Shown: one piece after another, positions 45,023-54,459 of the stretch
How positions within the stretch are numbered: the first letter of the stretch is position 1
Layout: every line of letters starts with the position of its first letter
Source: Desulfobacula sp.
Lineage (GTDB): Bacteria > Desulfobacterota > Desulfobacteria > Desulfobacterales > Desulfobacteraceae
Length of the DNA stretch: 64,000 nucleotides
Reading direction: 5' to 3'
NCBI GenBank assembly: GCA_023701135.1
Contig: JAMPXP010000006.1
Coordinates: forward strand, 62,001-126,000
Program-made: the position numbers and the translations under genes
The notes under the pieces: model-generated
Database searches by the model: none
Told to the model about the DNA's origin: nothing
Seen by the model: the letters and a program-made list of their open reading frames with translations, nothing else

Positions 45023-46339
45023 TTAATGTATTGAAAATGTCAAAAGGGTTAAATCATCACTCCTGCCTTCGGTGTCGGCAAACCGGTCCACTGCGTTTGT
45101 AATGCCCAGGCAGATGGACTCCGGATCATTGGGTCCGGACTTGATGACCTTTAAAACCCGGTTTAATCCGAACAGCTCTGACAAGGTGTTTTTTGCTTCA
45201 ATCACGCCGTCCGTAAAAAGGGTGACACTGGCGTTTCCCTCAAGATCAAACGTTTCCTCATGGTATTCGGCGTCCGGAAGGATGCCCAGGGGCGGGCCTT
45301 TTTTCCCTTCGTCCCCCAGGAGCCTGGGACCGTTTTGATCACAATAGACAGGCGGCAGATGGCCTGCATTGGCCATTTGAAGACGATTCTTTTGCGGGTC
45401 CAGCAAAAGATAAATCAGGGTTACAAACATGCCCCTTTTGGCCCGGCCGCATAAGACTTGGTTTATCCTTGTCAGAAGGTCTCTGGGTTCCGGATACACA
45501 AGGGTATAATACTGGAGATCGCTGGTCAGCCGGGCCATGCCCAAAGAGGCGGAAATCCCTTTCCCGGACACATCCCCGAGAACAATGCCGAGTTTGCCTG
45601 ACGGCAGGTTGAAAAAATTGTAAAAATCCCCTCCGATTTCAAGGGCCGGCTGATTCACCGCAGCAAATCTGCAATTTTTAATAACAGGCAGATCCTTTGG
45701 CAGAAAGCTTTCCTGGACTTCCCTGGCCAGCTTCAAATCCCGCTCCAGGGTTTTTCTCTGAAGGATGATCCGGTGCAACCGGGCCGTGTCAATGGCAACG
45801 GCGGCGCTGCTGCCGATGGTCATCAGCATTTCAAGTTCTTCACTGGTAAAGGCAAAGGGAGGTGTCTGTTTGTTGATCACCTGGATCACCCCAATGATCT
45901 CCCCCTTGATTTTCAGGGGAACACAGAGCATGGCGCGGGTCCGGTAACCTGTTTTCCGGTCTGCCTCACAAGAAAAATTCGGATGTTCATAGGCATCTTC
46001 AAGGTTGAGAGGTATCCCGGTTTCGGCCACCAGACCGGCGATACCCTTTCCTTTTTTCAGGCGGTATAATTCTTTGATATCGTCTCCGACCTCGCCAAGG
46101 GCTATCTGGAAGGTTAGATCCCCTGTTTTTTCATCGACCAGGAGCAGGCTGGCCGATTCCGCAAGAAAAACCTTTTGCGTGGCCGTCATGACATTGGAAA
46201 GCAGTTTTCCGATGGACAGTTCGGAATTGATCAGATTGGCGATTTCAATGCAGTTGGACAGGCGCTCGACTTTGTTGATGCAGGACTTAAGGTCTGTTGA
46301 GTGATCGGTGGGCACGAATTCCGGAATATTTTTTTTCAT
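45023..46339 (-). CDS. GAF domain fused to SpoIIE-type PP2C phosphatase
   Basis: A 438-residue protein. A GAF domain lies at about residues 40-190 (ESASLLLVDEKTG, MLCVPLKIKGEIIGVIQVINK), then a coiled linker (LERDLKLAREVQESFLP), then the RsbU/SpoIIE phosphatase from about 215 with GGDFYNFF, GDVSGKGI, LFTDGVIEA and SDDLTLL. It likely dephosphorylates a STAS protein in response to a GAF-bound signal. ATG 46339 is chosen; the frame is open to a TTG at 46384. It is divergent from mlaF. Confidence 0.93.
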   Translation of the reverse strand: MKKNIPEFVPTDHSTDLKSCINKVERLSNCIEIANLINSELSIGKLLSNVMTATQKVFLAESASLLLVDEKTGDLTFQIALGEVGDDIKELYRLKKGKGIAGLVAETGIPLNLEDAYEHPNFSCEADRKTGYRTRAMLCVPLKIKGEIIGVIQVINKQTPPFAFTSEELEMLMTIGSSAAVAIDTARLHRIILQRKTLERDLKLAREVQESFLPKDLPVIKNCRFAAVNQPALEIGGDFYNFFNLPSGKLGIVLGDVSGKGISASLGMARLTSDLQYYTLVYPEPRDLLTRINQVLCGRAKRGMFVTLIYLLLDPQKNRLQMANAGHLPPVYCDQNGPRLLGDEGKKGPPLGILPDAEYHEETFDLEGNASVTLFTDGVIEAKNTLSELFGLNRVLKVIKSGPNDPESICLGITNAVDRFADTEGRSDDLTLLTFSIH

Positions 46340-46390
46340 ACCGGATTTTATATAAAGCCTTTTAAGGTTTGTCAATCCTTGCAATTCCCG

Positions 46391-46419
46391 TTGACACCAT
46401 AAGTTTGGTACGTTATGGT
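46391..46419 (+). promoter_or_regulatory. Promoter of the mla operon with overlapping palindrome
   Basis: TTGACA at 46391-46396 and TATGGT at 46414-46419 are separated by 17 bases. The inverted repeat ACCATAA (46396-46402) / TTATGGT (46413-46419) fills the spacer and covers the -10, a good position for a repressor operator. The mlaF start is about 35 bases downstream of the predicted start site. Confidence 0.5.
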
Positions 46420-46461
46420 GGGCAAAAAACGCATAACTGCAAAAGCGACGGATTCCATCTT

Positions 46462-47247
46462 ATGATCCGAGTTGAAAATCTTGTTAAACGGTATGACGGC
46501 ATTACAGCGTCCAATCATCTCAATTGTCGTTTTGAAAGAGGCAAGGTTACGGTCATCTTAGGCGGCAGCGGCTCCGGGAAAAGCACCCTTCTAAGGCAGT
46601 TGACGGGCCTTGAAAAACCGGATGAGGGAGCCGTATATATTGATGGAAAAGATCTGACCACCCTCAGCCGGAAAGAATTATTTGAAATTCGGAAAAAAAT
46701 GGGTATGCTGTTCCAGGGATCTGCCCTGTTCAATTATATGACTATTTTTGAGAATATCGCCTTTCCCCTGCGGGAGCACACGAAAATTGCGGATAATATC
46801 ATTAAAACCATTGTGACCATGAAGCTTGAAATGGTCGGGCTGAGAGGAACCGAGCATCTGATGCCGTCCCAGCTTTCCGGCGGGATGATGAAACGGGTCG
46901 GCCTTGCCAGGGCAGTGGTCATGGACCCCACCGTTATTTTTTATGATGAGCCCACATCAGGCCTGGACCCCATTTCCACCGGGGTCATCGGAAAGCTCAT
47001 CCAGGATCTCAACAAAGCCTTGAATATCACATCCATTGTGGTGTCCCATGATATTGACTCCTGTTTTAAGATAGCCGACAATATCATTCTCTTGTATTAC
47101 GGGGAAATCATAGCCAATGGAACAGTGGATGAGATTCGAAACAGCACCGATGAACGGGTGAAACAGTTTATCCAGGGGGCGCCGGAGGGACCTATCCCCT
47201 TTGCCCGGACAGCAAAAAACTACCTGGATGAAATCTTGTATGATTAA
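46462..47247 (+). CDS. mlaF: Mla-type lipid transport ABC ATP-binding protein
   Basis: A 261-residue ABC ATPase of the phospholipid-transport type. It has Walker A GGSGSGKST near residue 37, Q-loop LFQGSALF, signature LSGGMMKR near 136, Walker B VIFYDEPTSG, and the H-loop VSHD. It should power retrograde or anterograde phospholipid movement between the inner and outer membranes with MlaE and MlaD. ATG 46462 is used; an open frame continues upstream over the promoter. mlaE follows after 16 bases. Confidence 0.95.
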   Translation: MIRVENLVKRYDGITASNHLNCRFERGKVTVILGGSGSGKSTLLRQLTGLEKPDEGAVYIDGKDLTTLSRKELFEIRKKMGMLFQGSALFNYMTIFENIAFPLREHTKIADNIIKTIVTMKLEMVGLRGTEHLMPSQLSGGMMKRVGLARAVVMDPTVIFYDEPTSGLDPISTGVIGKLIQDLNKALNITSIVVSHDIDSCFKIADNIILLYYGEIIANGTVDEIRNSTDERVKQFIQGAPEGPIPFARTAKNYLDEILYD

Positions 47248-47263
47248 AGGAGGGGTTTAGAAT

Positions 47264-48031
47264 TTGGAAATCGCAGCATCCCTTGGCCGTTTCACTTTAT
47301 ATCGCATCCAGGTATTGGGCAGAAGCGGGATATTCATTTTTACAGCCATTCTTCAGGCTTTTCTGCCGCCTTTCAGGATATCCCGCCTCATCAAGGAGAT
47401 TGAGTTTATCGGGTCCAAATCATTCTTGATTGTTTTTGTGACGGCGCTTTTTACCGGCATGGTTCTGGGCCTCCAGGGTTATTATTCCCTGAGCCAGTTT
47501 GGCGCAGAAGCAGCCCTTGGCGTTATGGTGGCCCTTTCCATCATCCGGGAACTGGGACCGGTCCTCTGTGCCCTCATGGTATCCGGCCGGGCCGGGTCTG
47601 CCATTACGGCCGAGATCGGGATTATGAAAATCACGGACCAGTTTCCCGCCCTTGAGATGATGGCGGTTGATCCCTTGAAATATGTGGTCAGCCCCAAGGT
47701 GGTGGCCGGGATTATTTCCCTGCCGCTGCTGACCGCATTTTTTGATCTCATCGGCATTGCCGGCGGTTATCTGGTCGGTGTAAAGCTTTTGGGGGTAAGC
47801 GAAGGCGCTTATATCGGCAAGCTCGCAGCCGCGGTCACCTTCAGGGATATTTACGGCGGTATCATCAAATCCCTTTGTTTCGGACTTCTCATCACCTGGA
47901 TCGCCACCTTCATGGGCTACACGGCAGATGCCACAACCGAAGGCGTCAGCCGGGCCACGACCAATACAGTGGTCCTGACCTCGCTTTCCATCCTGATTGT
48001 GGATTATATCTTGACATCTTTATTGCTATAG
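47264..48031 (+). CDS. mlaE: Mla-type ABC lipid transporter permease
   Basis: A 255-residue inner-membrane permease with about five helices and the MlaE signature (TGMVLGLQGYYSL, IIRELGPVLCALMVSGRAGSAI, EIGIMKITDQ). It pairs with MlaF. The start is a TTG at 47264 after a strong AAAGGAGG; the nearest in-frame ATG is inside the conserved domain, so the TTG is convincing. mlaD follows after about 17 bases. Confidence 0.94.
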   Translation: MEIAASLGRFTLYRIQVLGRSGIFIFTAILQAFLPPFRISRLIKEIEFIGSKSFLIVFVTALFTGMVLGLQGYYSLSQFGAEAALGVMVALSIIRELGPVLCALMVSGRAGSAITAEIGIMKITDQFPALEMMAVDPLKYVVSPKVVAGIISLPLLTAFFDLIGIAGGYLVGVKLLGVSEGAYIGKLAAAVTFRDIYGGIIKSLCFGLLITWIATFMGYTADATTEGVSRATTNTVVLTSLSILIVDYILTSLLL

Positions 48032-48048
48032 GATTTAAACTATTGACC

Positions 48049-48486
48049 ATGTACGGTAAAAAAACAGAGATTTCAGTGGGGATTTTCATGGTGGCAGGCA
48101 TTGCCTGCCTGGTTTATCTGTCCGTCCGGCTGGGCAGTGTGGATCTTTTCGGTTCCGATACCTATGTGGTCAGCGCAAAATTCGGATCCATCGAAGGCCT
48201 TGAGGTGGCGGCCTCGGTCGAGATCGCCGGTGTGCCTGTGGGAAAGGTTAAAAAAATTACCCTTGAGGAAAATGAAGCCCTGGTGGAAATGGAAATCAAA
48301 AAAGGAACCCGGATTTCCGATGATACCATTGCATCCATCCGTACAAAAGGGATCATTGGCGACAAATTTATTAAATTATCTCCCGGCGGATCAGAAGATT
48401 TGGTGGGCGATAAAGGCGCGTTGATGGATACCGAATCAGCCATCAGCCTGGAAGAACTGGTCAGTAAATATATTTTTAAAAAATAG
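48049..48486 (+). CDS. mlaD: Mla-type MCE-domain lipid-binding protein
   Basis: A 145-residue protein: a single N-terminal membrane helix (about residues 8-28) followed by one MCE domain (AKFGSIEGLEVAASVEIAGV, PVGKVKKI, IRTKGIIGDKFIKL). Hexamers of such proteins form the lipid channel of the Mla system. The start may be ATG 48049 or a TTG two codons upstream at 48043, which has the better ribosome-site spacing. It lies between mlaE and the STAS gene. Confidence 0.93.
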   Translation: MYGKKTEISVGIFMVAGIACLVYLSVRLGSVDLFGSDTYVVSAKFGSIEGLEVAASVEIAGVPVGKVKKITLEENEALVEMEIKKGTRISDDTIASIRTKGIIGDKFIKLSPGGSEDLVGDKGALMDTESAISLEELVSKYIFKK

Positions 48487-48492
48487 CCGATT

Positions 48493-48840
48493 ATGACATT
48501 TAAAATCAAAAGCAGGATCAACGACAATATCGGGATGGTCATGGTTGAAGGCGAGGTGGATATGTTCACATCCCCGGACCTGAGGGATAAACTCCTGCCT
48601 TTTTTTAAAAAAAAGGTCAAGGGAATTATTGTGGATCTTACAGGCGTGTCTTTCATGGACAGTTCCGGGATTGCAACCCTTGTGGAAGGGCTTCAATGGA
48701 GTAAAAAGGAAAAAAGGGAATTTATCCTGACAGGACTCGGCGCCAATGTCCTCAATGCCCTTACCCTGACCAAACTCAACACCGTATTCAGCATAAAAGC
48801 CGATACAGCAGGCGCTTACCAGGAATTGCGCGGAAATTAA
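48493..48840 (+). CDS. STAS-domain protein (MlaB-position, RsbV-like motif)
   Basis: A 115-residue single STAS domain. Its phosphorylation loop reads SFMDSSGIATL with Ser57-Ser58, the form seen in SpoIIAA/RsbV anti-anti-sigma factors. By position between mlaD and mlaC it is MlaB, which binds MlaF. By motif it could also be the substrate of the adjacent RsbW-like kinase and the two SpoIIE phosphatases. Both roles are compatible. It follows mlaD by 6 bases. Confidence 0.9.
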   Translation: MTFKIKSRINDNIGMVMVEGEVDMFTSPDLRDKLLPFFKKKVKGIIVDLTGVSFMDSSGIATLVEGLQWSKKEKREFILTGLGANVLNALTLTKLNTVFSIKADTAGAYQELRGN

Positions 48841-48872
48841 CCCCAATATATCTATCATGTCCGGAGGAATCG

Positions 48873-49472
48873 ATGAAACAAATTAAAACGGCAGCGCTTA
48901 TTTTTTGTGCAATATGTATTTTTTTTCCTGTGAACCCCTGCTTTGCTTCATCTGTACAGGATCAGTTGCAGGTGACCATTGGTAAAATTATTGAAATTTT
49001 AAAAGACCCTTCTTTAAAGGGAGAAGCAGCCACCCAGCAAAGAAGAGAAACACTTCGCAAAGTGATTTTTGAACAATTCGGTTTTGAAAAAATGTCCCAG
49101 TTGTGTCTCGGCAAGCACTGGAGGGAGCGGAGCGATGACGAAAAAAAAGAATTTATTGAATTGTTTGGGAAACTTCTTGAAGACACCTATATCTCTAAGA
49201 TTGAGGGATATACCAATGAAAAGGTTGAATATTTGAAAGAGGTGATCACCGATAAAAGAGCCCAGGTCAATACCAAAATCGTCACCGAAAAAATCGAAAT
49301 CCCCATTGATTACCGTTTGTACCAGGAAAAAGACGGGTCATGGAAGGTCTATGACCTTGTCATCGAAGGCGTCAGCCTGGTGGGGAATTACCGGTCCCAG
49401 TTTGATGAAATCCTTCAGAGAGACAATTACGAAAAGCTTATAGAAGAATTGAAAAAGAAAATCCAAGGATGA
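48873..49472 (+). CDS. mlaC: Mla-type periplasmic phospholipid-binding protein
   Basis: A 199-residue exported protein with a signal peptide ending about CFASS (residue 26). The mature part is the MlaC/Ttg2D fold (FGFEKMSQLCLGKHWRERSDDEKKEFIELF, VYDLVIEGVSLVGNYRSQF). It should shuttle phospholipid across the periplasm between MlaD and an outer-membrane partner (MlaA is not in this window). It closes the mla operon and converges on the PBP1A gene, 13 bases apart. Confidence 0.94.
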   Translation: MKQIKTAALIFCAICIFFPVNPCFASSVQDQLQVTIGKIIEILKDPSLKGEAATQQRRETLRKVIFEQFGFEKMSQLCLGKHWRERSDDEKKEFIELFGKLLEDTYISKIEGYTNEKVEYLKEVITDKRAQVNTKIVTEKIEIPIDYRLYQEKDGSWKVYDLVIEGVSLVGNYRSQFDEILQRDNYEKLIEELKKKIQG

Positions 49473-49485
49473 TTCATTACTTTTT

Positions 49486-51891
49486 TCAGATGCCTTCCTT
49501 ATAAAGCTCGTCAGGATCAATTGCCGTATCCGCTTCAGGAGATGAGGCTGTCGGAACAGTGCCTTCTTTAAAACATTCGAAAATGGTTTCCTGGGAATTT
49601 TTATTGGGCAGAAGCCCGGTTTTGGCATCAATTTTTGCGAAGACAATCCCTTCCGGTACGGTGAAAGATCGAACCGGTTTTCCTTCCAGGGCCTTTTGCA
49701 TGTATTCGAGCCAGATGGGGGCAGCGGCCTTTGCGCCGGTCTCATCTTTGCCGAGGGGGGCTTCCTGGTCAAGTCCGACCCAGACACCGGTGGTGTATCT
49801 GGGCGTATACCCGACAAACCATGCATCATGGAGGTTGTTGGTGGTTCCGGTTTTCCCTGCGGCGGGCCGGTTAAGGGCCTGAACCCGTTTTCCCGTTCCT
49901 GTTTTAATGACGCTTTCCAGGAGACTGGTCATGATATAGGCCGTTCCCATGTCAATGACTTTCTTCCGGACGAGTTGAGAGCTTTCCAGCAATTTCCCGC
50001 CTCTGTCCTCGATTTTCGTTATAAAGACAGGCTCAATAAAATATCCCAGGTTGGAAAATACGGAATAGGCATTGACAAGTTCAAGCAGGGAAACGCCGGA
50101 TGAACCCAGGGCGATGGATAGATTCCGGCCGATTTCCGAAGTGATTCCCAGTCGTTTTGCATAATCGATCACATAATCGATTCCGATATCCTGGAGGATC
50201 TTGATGGTGATGATATTCCTGGATTTTGCCAGTGCTTCGCGAAAAAGGGTGGGACCGTAAAATTTTTCCCCGTAATTTCTGGGCTTCCAGATATTATCGC
50301 TGTAAGGATCTTCAAAGGCAATGGGGGAATCAATGATGACGGTGGCGGCCGTATATCCCTTATCAAGGGCTGCGGCATAGACAATGGGTTTGAAGGCGCT
50401 CCCCGGCTGGCGCCTGGACTGGTAGGCCCTGTTGAATTGACTGGTTTTGTAATCCCTGCCGCCGATCATGGCTTTGACATGGCCGGTCTCAGCTTCAATG
50501 CTCAACAAGGCAGATTCCGCAATAGGTTCCTGGTCCAGCGTGAATTCAAGGGCATCGTTTTTTGCAGAATCATTGAGCAGTTTTACCTGAATGACGTCTC
50601 CGGGTCTGAAAACCTGGGAGGGTTTTTTAATTTTGGCTTCATAATCGGCACGTTCCGGATCAGGTTTTCTTGCCCAGGTCATGGTTTCCAGTTTGATGAT
50701 GCCCTGAAGATCCCCGACCCTGACCCGGGTGACGGCATGGTCATCGTCAACGCTGAGAACAACTCCCTGGTAGGGAATTCCGTTTTCCAGGATTGAATTG
50801 CCGATATTTTCCGACACTTCCCGGCAAAAGCTTTCGATCTGAAGCCCGGGAATGCTTTTCAGGGGGCCCCGGTATCCCATGCGCCGGTCCAGTTCCGTTA
50901 AACCCTGGGTTACGGCATGGGTTCCGAATTTCTGGAGTTCAATATTGACGGCGGTATGGATTTGAAGCCCTTGTTGATAGAGGGCCTCCTTACCATAGTT
51001 TTTTTCAACATACCGCCGGACATGTTCCGTATAGCAGGGTACACTCTCAATAAACCAGTTTTTCCGCGGTTTGATATCCAGTTTCAGGTTAATGGCCTCC
51101 GTGGCCTCAAGATTGGTGATAAGGCCGTCTTCCTTCATGCGGTTTAACACATAAATCTGCCGCTGCTTGGCCTTGTCCGGAAAACTGAAGGGAGAGTATT
51201 TGCTCGGCGCCTGGGGAAGGCCCGCCAGCATGGAGCACTCTGCCAGGTTAAGGTCCTTTGCATGTTTTCCGAAATAATTTTCCGATGCCGATTCCACGCC
51301 ATAGGCGCCGTGGCCCAGGTAGATCTGGTTCAGATAAAGAAAAAGAATCTCATCCTTGGAAAAATTTTTTTCGATCCTGTAGGCCAGAATGGCTTCTTTG
51401 AGTTTTCTCTTATAGGTTCTTTCCGGGGTCAGGAGAAAGGATTTGGTCACCTGCTGGGTAATGGTGGACCCTCCCTGGACAATACCGCCGGCCTGGACGT
51501 TTTTCAGGGATGCCCGGAGGATGGAGACGATATCGATACCGGGGTGTTCCCGGAATCTGGAGTCTTCTGCGGCAACAAAGGCATTGATGAGGTTTTTCGG
51601 CATTTCAGACAGGGGGATGACGATTCTTCGCTCCTCGAAAAATTCACCGATCTTCCTGCCGTCATCTGAAAACACATTGGTTACCACGGCCGGCCTGTAA
51701 TCATTGAGCGTGTTGATCTTGGGCAGGTCCTGATTCAGATACGAATAAAGGCCGGCAAGACCGGCGGCCCCCAGCAGACCTGAGAGAATGAAAAAAACAA
51801 ACAGCCATTTCAGAAAGGAAAGCAGGAGGTGGGTTTCTTTTTTCTTGCCCCTCTGTTTGATTACCTCGGATTTGCTTTTAATTTTAGCCAT
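49486..51891 (-). CDS. Bifunctional penicillin-binding protein 1A
   Basis: An 801-residue class A PBP that polymerises and cross-links peptidoglycan. A membrane helix at about residues 25-50 follows a basic tail. The GT51 glycosyltransferase has EDSRFREHPGID and QGGSTITQQ (about 110-155). An OB-like insert follows. The transpeptidase has Ser498 (GSAFKP), the SRN motif, and KTGTTNN near 680. It faces the periplasm. The gene diverges from hisI, with 155 bases between the starts. Confidence 0.96.
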   Translation of the reverse strand: MAKIKSKSEVIKQRGKKKETHLLLSFLKWLFVFFILSGLLGAAGLAGLYSYLNQDLPKINTLNDYRPAVVTNVFSDDGRKIGEFFEERRIVIPLSEMPKNLINAFVAAEDSRFREHPGIDIVSILRASLKNVQAGGIVQGGSTITQQVTKSFLLTPERTYKRKLKEAILAYRIEKNFSKDEILFLYLNQIYLGHGAYGVESASENYFGKHAKDLNLAECSMLAGLPQAPSKYSPFSFPDKAKQRQIYVLNRMKEDGLITNLEATEAINLKLDIKPRKNWFIESVPCYTEHVRRYVEKNYGKEALYQQGLQIHTAVNIELQKFGTHAVTQGLTELDRRMGYRGPLKSIPGLQIESFCREVSENIGNSILENGIPYQGVVLSVDDDHAVTRVRVGDLQGIIKLETMTWARKPDPERADYEAKIKKPSQVFRPGDVIQVKLLNDSAKNDALEFTLDQEPIAESALLSIEAETGHVKAMIGGRDYKTSQFNRAYQSRRQPGSAFKPIVYAAALDKGYTAATVIIDSPIAFEDPYSDNIWKPRNYGEKFYGPTLFREALAKSRNIITIKILQDIGIDYVIDYAKRLGITSEIGRNLSIALGSSGVSLLELVNAYSVFSNLGYFIEPVFITKIEDRGGKLLESSQLVRKKVIDMGTAYIMTSLLESVIKTGTGKRVQALNRPAAGKTGTTNNLHDAWFVGYTPRYTTGVWVGLDQEAPLGKDETGAKAAAPIWLEYMQKALEGKPVRSFTVPEGIVFAKIDAKTGLLPNKNSQETIFECFKEGTVPTASSPEADTAIDPDELYKEGI

Positions 51892-51981
51892 AATGCCCAG
51901 TTAAATATTATATTTTTTTGGTTATTACCAGATTGCCGGTTATAAGGCAACCCCTATGAAACCGAGCCTGTTTTTTAAAAA

Positions 51982-52010
51982 TTGACTTTTTGAACAATAT
52001 CGGTTATTTA
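51982..52010 (+). promoter_or_regulatory. Predicted sigma-70 promoter of the hisI operon
   Basis: TTGACT at 51982-51987 and TATTTA at 52005-52010 are separated by 17 bases. Transcription would start near 52017, about 30 bases before hisI, and could carry hisG, the aminotransferase, engB and era, which follow with overlaps. Confidence 0.5.
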
Positions 52011-52046
52011 ATTCAGTTTTAAATATCAAAATGCAGGGGGAGTTAT

Positions 52047-52430
52047 TTGGATGTCATGATAAAACTTGATTTTAAAAAAAAACATGGACTGGTTCCCGCC
52101 ATTGCCCAGGATTACAGGACCGGAGAAGTCCTGATGCTGGCCTATATGAATGAAGAGGCGTTTATGGAAACCCTGAAAACCGGAAAGGCCACCTATTACA
52201 GCAGGTCAAGAAAAGCTTTATGGATAAAAGGGGAAACATCCGGCCATCTTCAGCTTGTTAAGGAAGTCAGAGTGGATTGTGATCTGGATACTGTTCTCTT
52301 AAAGGTGGAGCAGATCGGTGGCGCAGCTTGCCATAAAGGGTATAAGAGCTGTTTTTTTTCAAAGGTGGAAGAAAATGATCTAAAGATAACGGAGTCAATC
52401 GTGTTTGACCCGGATGAGGTATACAAATAA
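52047..52430 (+). CDS. hisI: Phosphoribosyl-AMP cyclohydrolase
   Basis: A 127-residue histidine-pathway enzyme that opens the ring of phosphoribosyl-AMP. Metal and catalytic motifs are [33 protein letters not shown] and [12 protein letters not shown]. HisE is not fused. The start is TTG 52047 (GGGGGAG 4 bases upstream) or the in-frame ATG at 52056 with longer spacing. hisG starts on its stop codon (TAATG). Confidence 0.95.
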   Translation: MDVMIKLDFKKKHGLVPAIAQDYRTGEVLMLAYMNEEAFMETLKTGKATYYSRSRKALWIKGETSGHLQLVKEVRVDCDLDTVLLKVEQIGGAACHKGYKSCFFSKVEENDLKITESIVFDPDEVYK

Positions 52431-53305
52431 TGGAAAAAATACTTAAATTGGGAATTCCCAAGGGGAGTCTTCAGGACGCAACCATCAATCTTTTTAAGCG
52501 CTCCGGATGGAAAATCAGTGTGGAGGGCAGAAGCTATTTCCCGGATATCAACGATGATTCCATTGAATGCGCCCTGTGCCGGGCCCAGGAAATGTCCATC
52601 AATGTGGAAAGCGGGGTCATTGATGCCGGGTTGACTGGTCTTGACTGGATAGCCGAGCATGAATCCGATGTCCATGTGGTGACGGATCTGGTATATTCAA
52701 AGGTCAGCAACCGGCCGGCCCGGTGGGTGATCGCCGTTGCCAATGACTCCTCCATCAAAACCCTTGAGGATCTGGCCGGGAAAACCATTTCAACGGAACT
52801 GGTCAAATTCACCACCCGGTTTTTCAAGGAAAGGAATATTGAGGTCAATGTGAAATTTTCCTGGGGCGCCACCGAGGCAAAGATTGTTTCAGGGCTGGCC
52901 GATGCCATTGTGGAAATCACGGAAACCGAAAGCACCATCAAGGCCCATAATTTAAGGGTGATCCATGAGATGATGCAGACCAATACCCAGTTGATCGCCA
53001 ATAAAAAAGCCTGGGAAAACACCCTGAAAAGGGAAAAGATAGAACAGATCGCCATGCTGCTCCAGGGAGCCCTCCTGGCTGAAAAGCTGGTGGGTATCAA
53101 AATGAATGTGCCGGAAAATAAAATCGCCAAGGTGGTTTCTCTTTTGCCGAGCCTGAATGCCCCCACCATCGCTTCCCTGTATAATTCAGACTGGTATTCC
53201 GTTGAAAGCATTGTGGATACGGGGCTGGTTCGGGATCTTGTCCCAAAGCTCCTGAAGGCCGGTGCCGAAGGCATCATTGAATATCCGTTGAATAAGGTGC
53301 TCTAA
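52430..53305 (+). CDS. hisG: ATP phosphoribosyltransferase (long form)
   Basis: A 291-residue enzyme for the first step of histidine synthesis, joining ATP and PRPP. It has the N-terminal KLGIPKGSL, the VIDAGLTGLDWI segment, and the PRPP loop GATEAKIVSGLADAIVEITETES. The extra C-terminal ~75-residue HisG_C domain marks the long, histidine-feedback-inhibited form that needs no HisZ. It overlaps hisI and the aminotransferase gene by one base each. Confidence 0.96.
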   Translation: MEKILKLGIPKGSLQDATINLFKRSGWKISVEGRSYFPDINDDSIECALCRAQEMSINVESGVIDAGLTGLDWIAEHESDVHVVTDLVYSKVSNRPARWVIAVANDSSIKTLEDLAGKTISTELVKFTTRFFKERNIEVNVKFSWGATEAKIVSGLADAIVEITETESTIKAHNLRVIHEMMQTNTQLIANKKAWENTLKREKIEQIAMLLQGALLAEKLVGIKMNVPENKIAKVVSLLPSLNAPTIASLYNSDWYSVESIVDTGLVRDLVPKLLKAGAEGIIEYPLNKVL

Positions 53306-54459
53306 TGGAACCGGCAAAGCGATGCAATCATATCACCCCCTTTATTGTCATGGAGATCCTGGAAAAAATCCATAAAATGGAGGCAACGGGAATTGATGTG
53401 GTTCACATGGAAATCGGAGAGCCGGATTTCAATGTGCCGGAATGTGTCAACAACGCCGGTATAGAGGCGCTCTTAAGCAATCAGACCCATTATACCCACA
53501 GTCTCGGCGATATCCGCCTGAGAGAAGCCATCAGCGGCTATCATCAAAAAACCTACGGCACGGTTATTGACCCGGGTCGGATTCTAGTGACTTCGGGAAC
53601 TTCCCCGGCCATGCTGCTTTTGTTTTCGGCCCTTGTGAATCCGGGGGATGAAATCATCATTTCCGACCCCCATTATGCCTGTTATGCCAATTTTATCACC
53701 TATGTCCAGGGGGTTCCGGTGACGGTTCCGGTTTATGAAGACGAGGGTTTCATATTTACACCCGATGCCGTTCAAAAAAGGATTACCCCAAAAACCAAGG
53801 CGATTTTTATCAATTCCCCGGCCAACCCTACCGGAATCGTCATTCCCCGGGACAGGATGAAAGAGATCGCAGAGGTGGCCCGGGCCAATCATCTCTATAT
53901 GATTTCCGATGAGATCTATCATGGCCTGGTCTATGAAGGAAAAGAACATTCCATCCTGGAGTTTACCAATGAAGCCTTTGTGTTGAACGGGTTTTCAAAG
54001 CTGTTTGCCATGACGGGCCTGCGTCTGGGATATCTCATTTCACCCCCGGAATTTGTCCGGGCCCTGCAGGTCCTGCAGCAGAATTTTTTCATTTGCGCCA
54101 ATTCCGTTGTTCAGCTCGCAGGGGCCGCTGCCCTGGCCCATTCGGATAAAGAAACCCAAATCATGCGGGAGACCTATAACCGTCGCCGTGTTTACATGAT
54201 TGAGCGCTTGCGGCAGATGGGGTTTGGCCTGGTGACGGAACCCACGGGCGCCTTTTATGTCTTTGTCAATGCCAAACATATTTCAACGGACTCCTATGCC
54301 CTTGCCCTTGATATCCTGGAAAAAGCCCATGTCGGGGTGACGCCGGGAATTGATTTCGGTGCAAACGGAGAAGGCTATCTGAGATTTTCCTATGCCAATT
54401 CCATGGAAAATTTGAAAACCGGTCTGGACCGTGTGGAAGGCTATTTAAAAAAACAATGA
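53305..54459 (+). CDS. Class I/II PLP-dependent aminotransferase
   Basis: A 384-residue fold-type I aminotransferase. It shows GEPDFNVPE, INSPANPTG, MISDEIYHGLVYEG and the PLP lysine in GFSKLFAMTGLRLGY. It resembles the aspartate/aromatic aminotransferase group; its exact amino acid is not clear. Its place after hisG does not make it HisC, since its motifs fit the general AspC-like group better. Its start overlaps the hisG stop by one base and its end overlaps engB by 4. Confidence 0.92.
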   Translation: MEPAKRCNHITPFIVMEILEKIHKMEATGIDVVHMEIGEPDFNVPECVNNAGIEALLSNQTHYTHSLGDIRLREAISGYHQKTYGTVIDPGRILVTSGTSPAMLLLFSALVNPGDEIIISDPHYACYANFITYVQGVPVTVPVYEDEGFIFTPDAVQKRITPKTKAIFINSPANPTGIVIPRDRMKEIAEVARANHLYMISDEIYHGLVYEGKEHSILEFTNEAFVLNGFSKLFAMTGLRLGYLISPPEFVRALQVLQQNFFICANSVVQLAGAAALAHSDKETQIMRETYNRRRVYMIERLRQMGFGLVTEPTGAFYVFVNAKHISTDSYALALDILEKAHVGVTPGIDFGANGEGYLRFSYANSMENLKTGLDRVEGYLKKQ

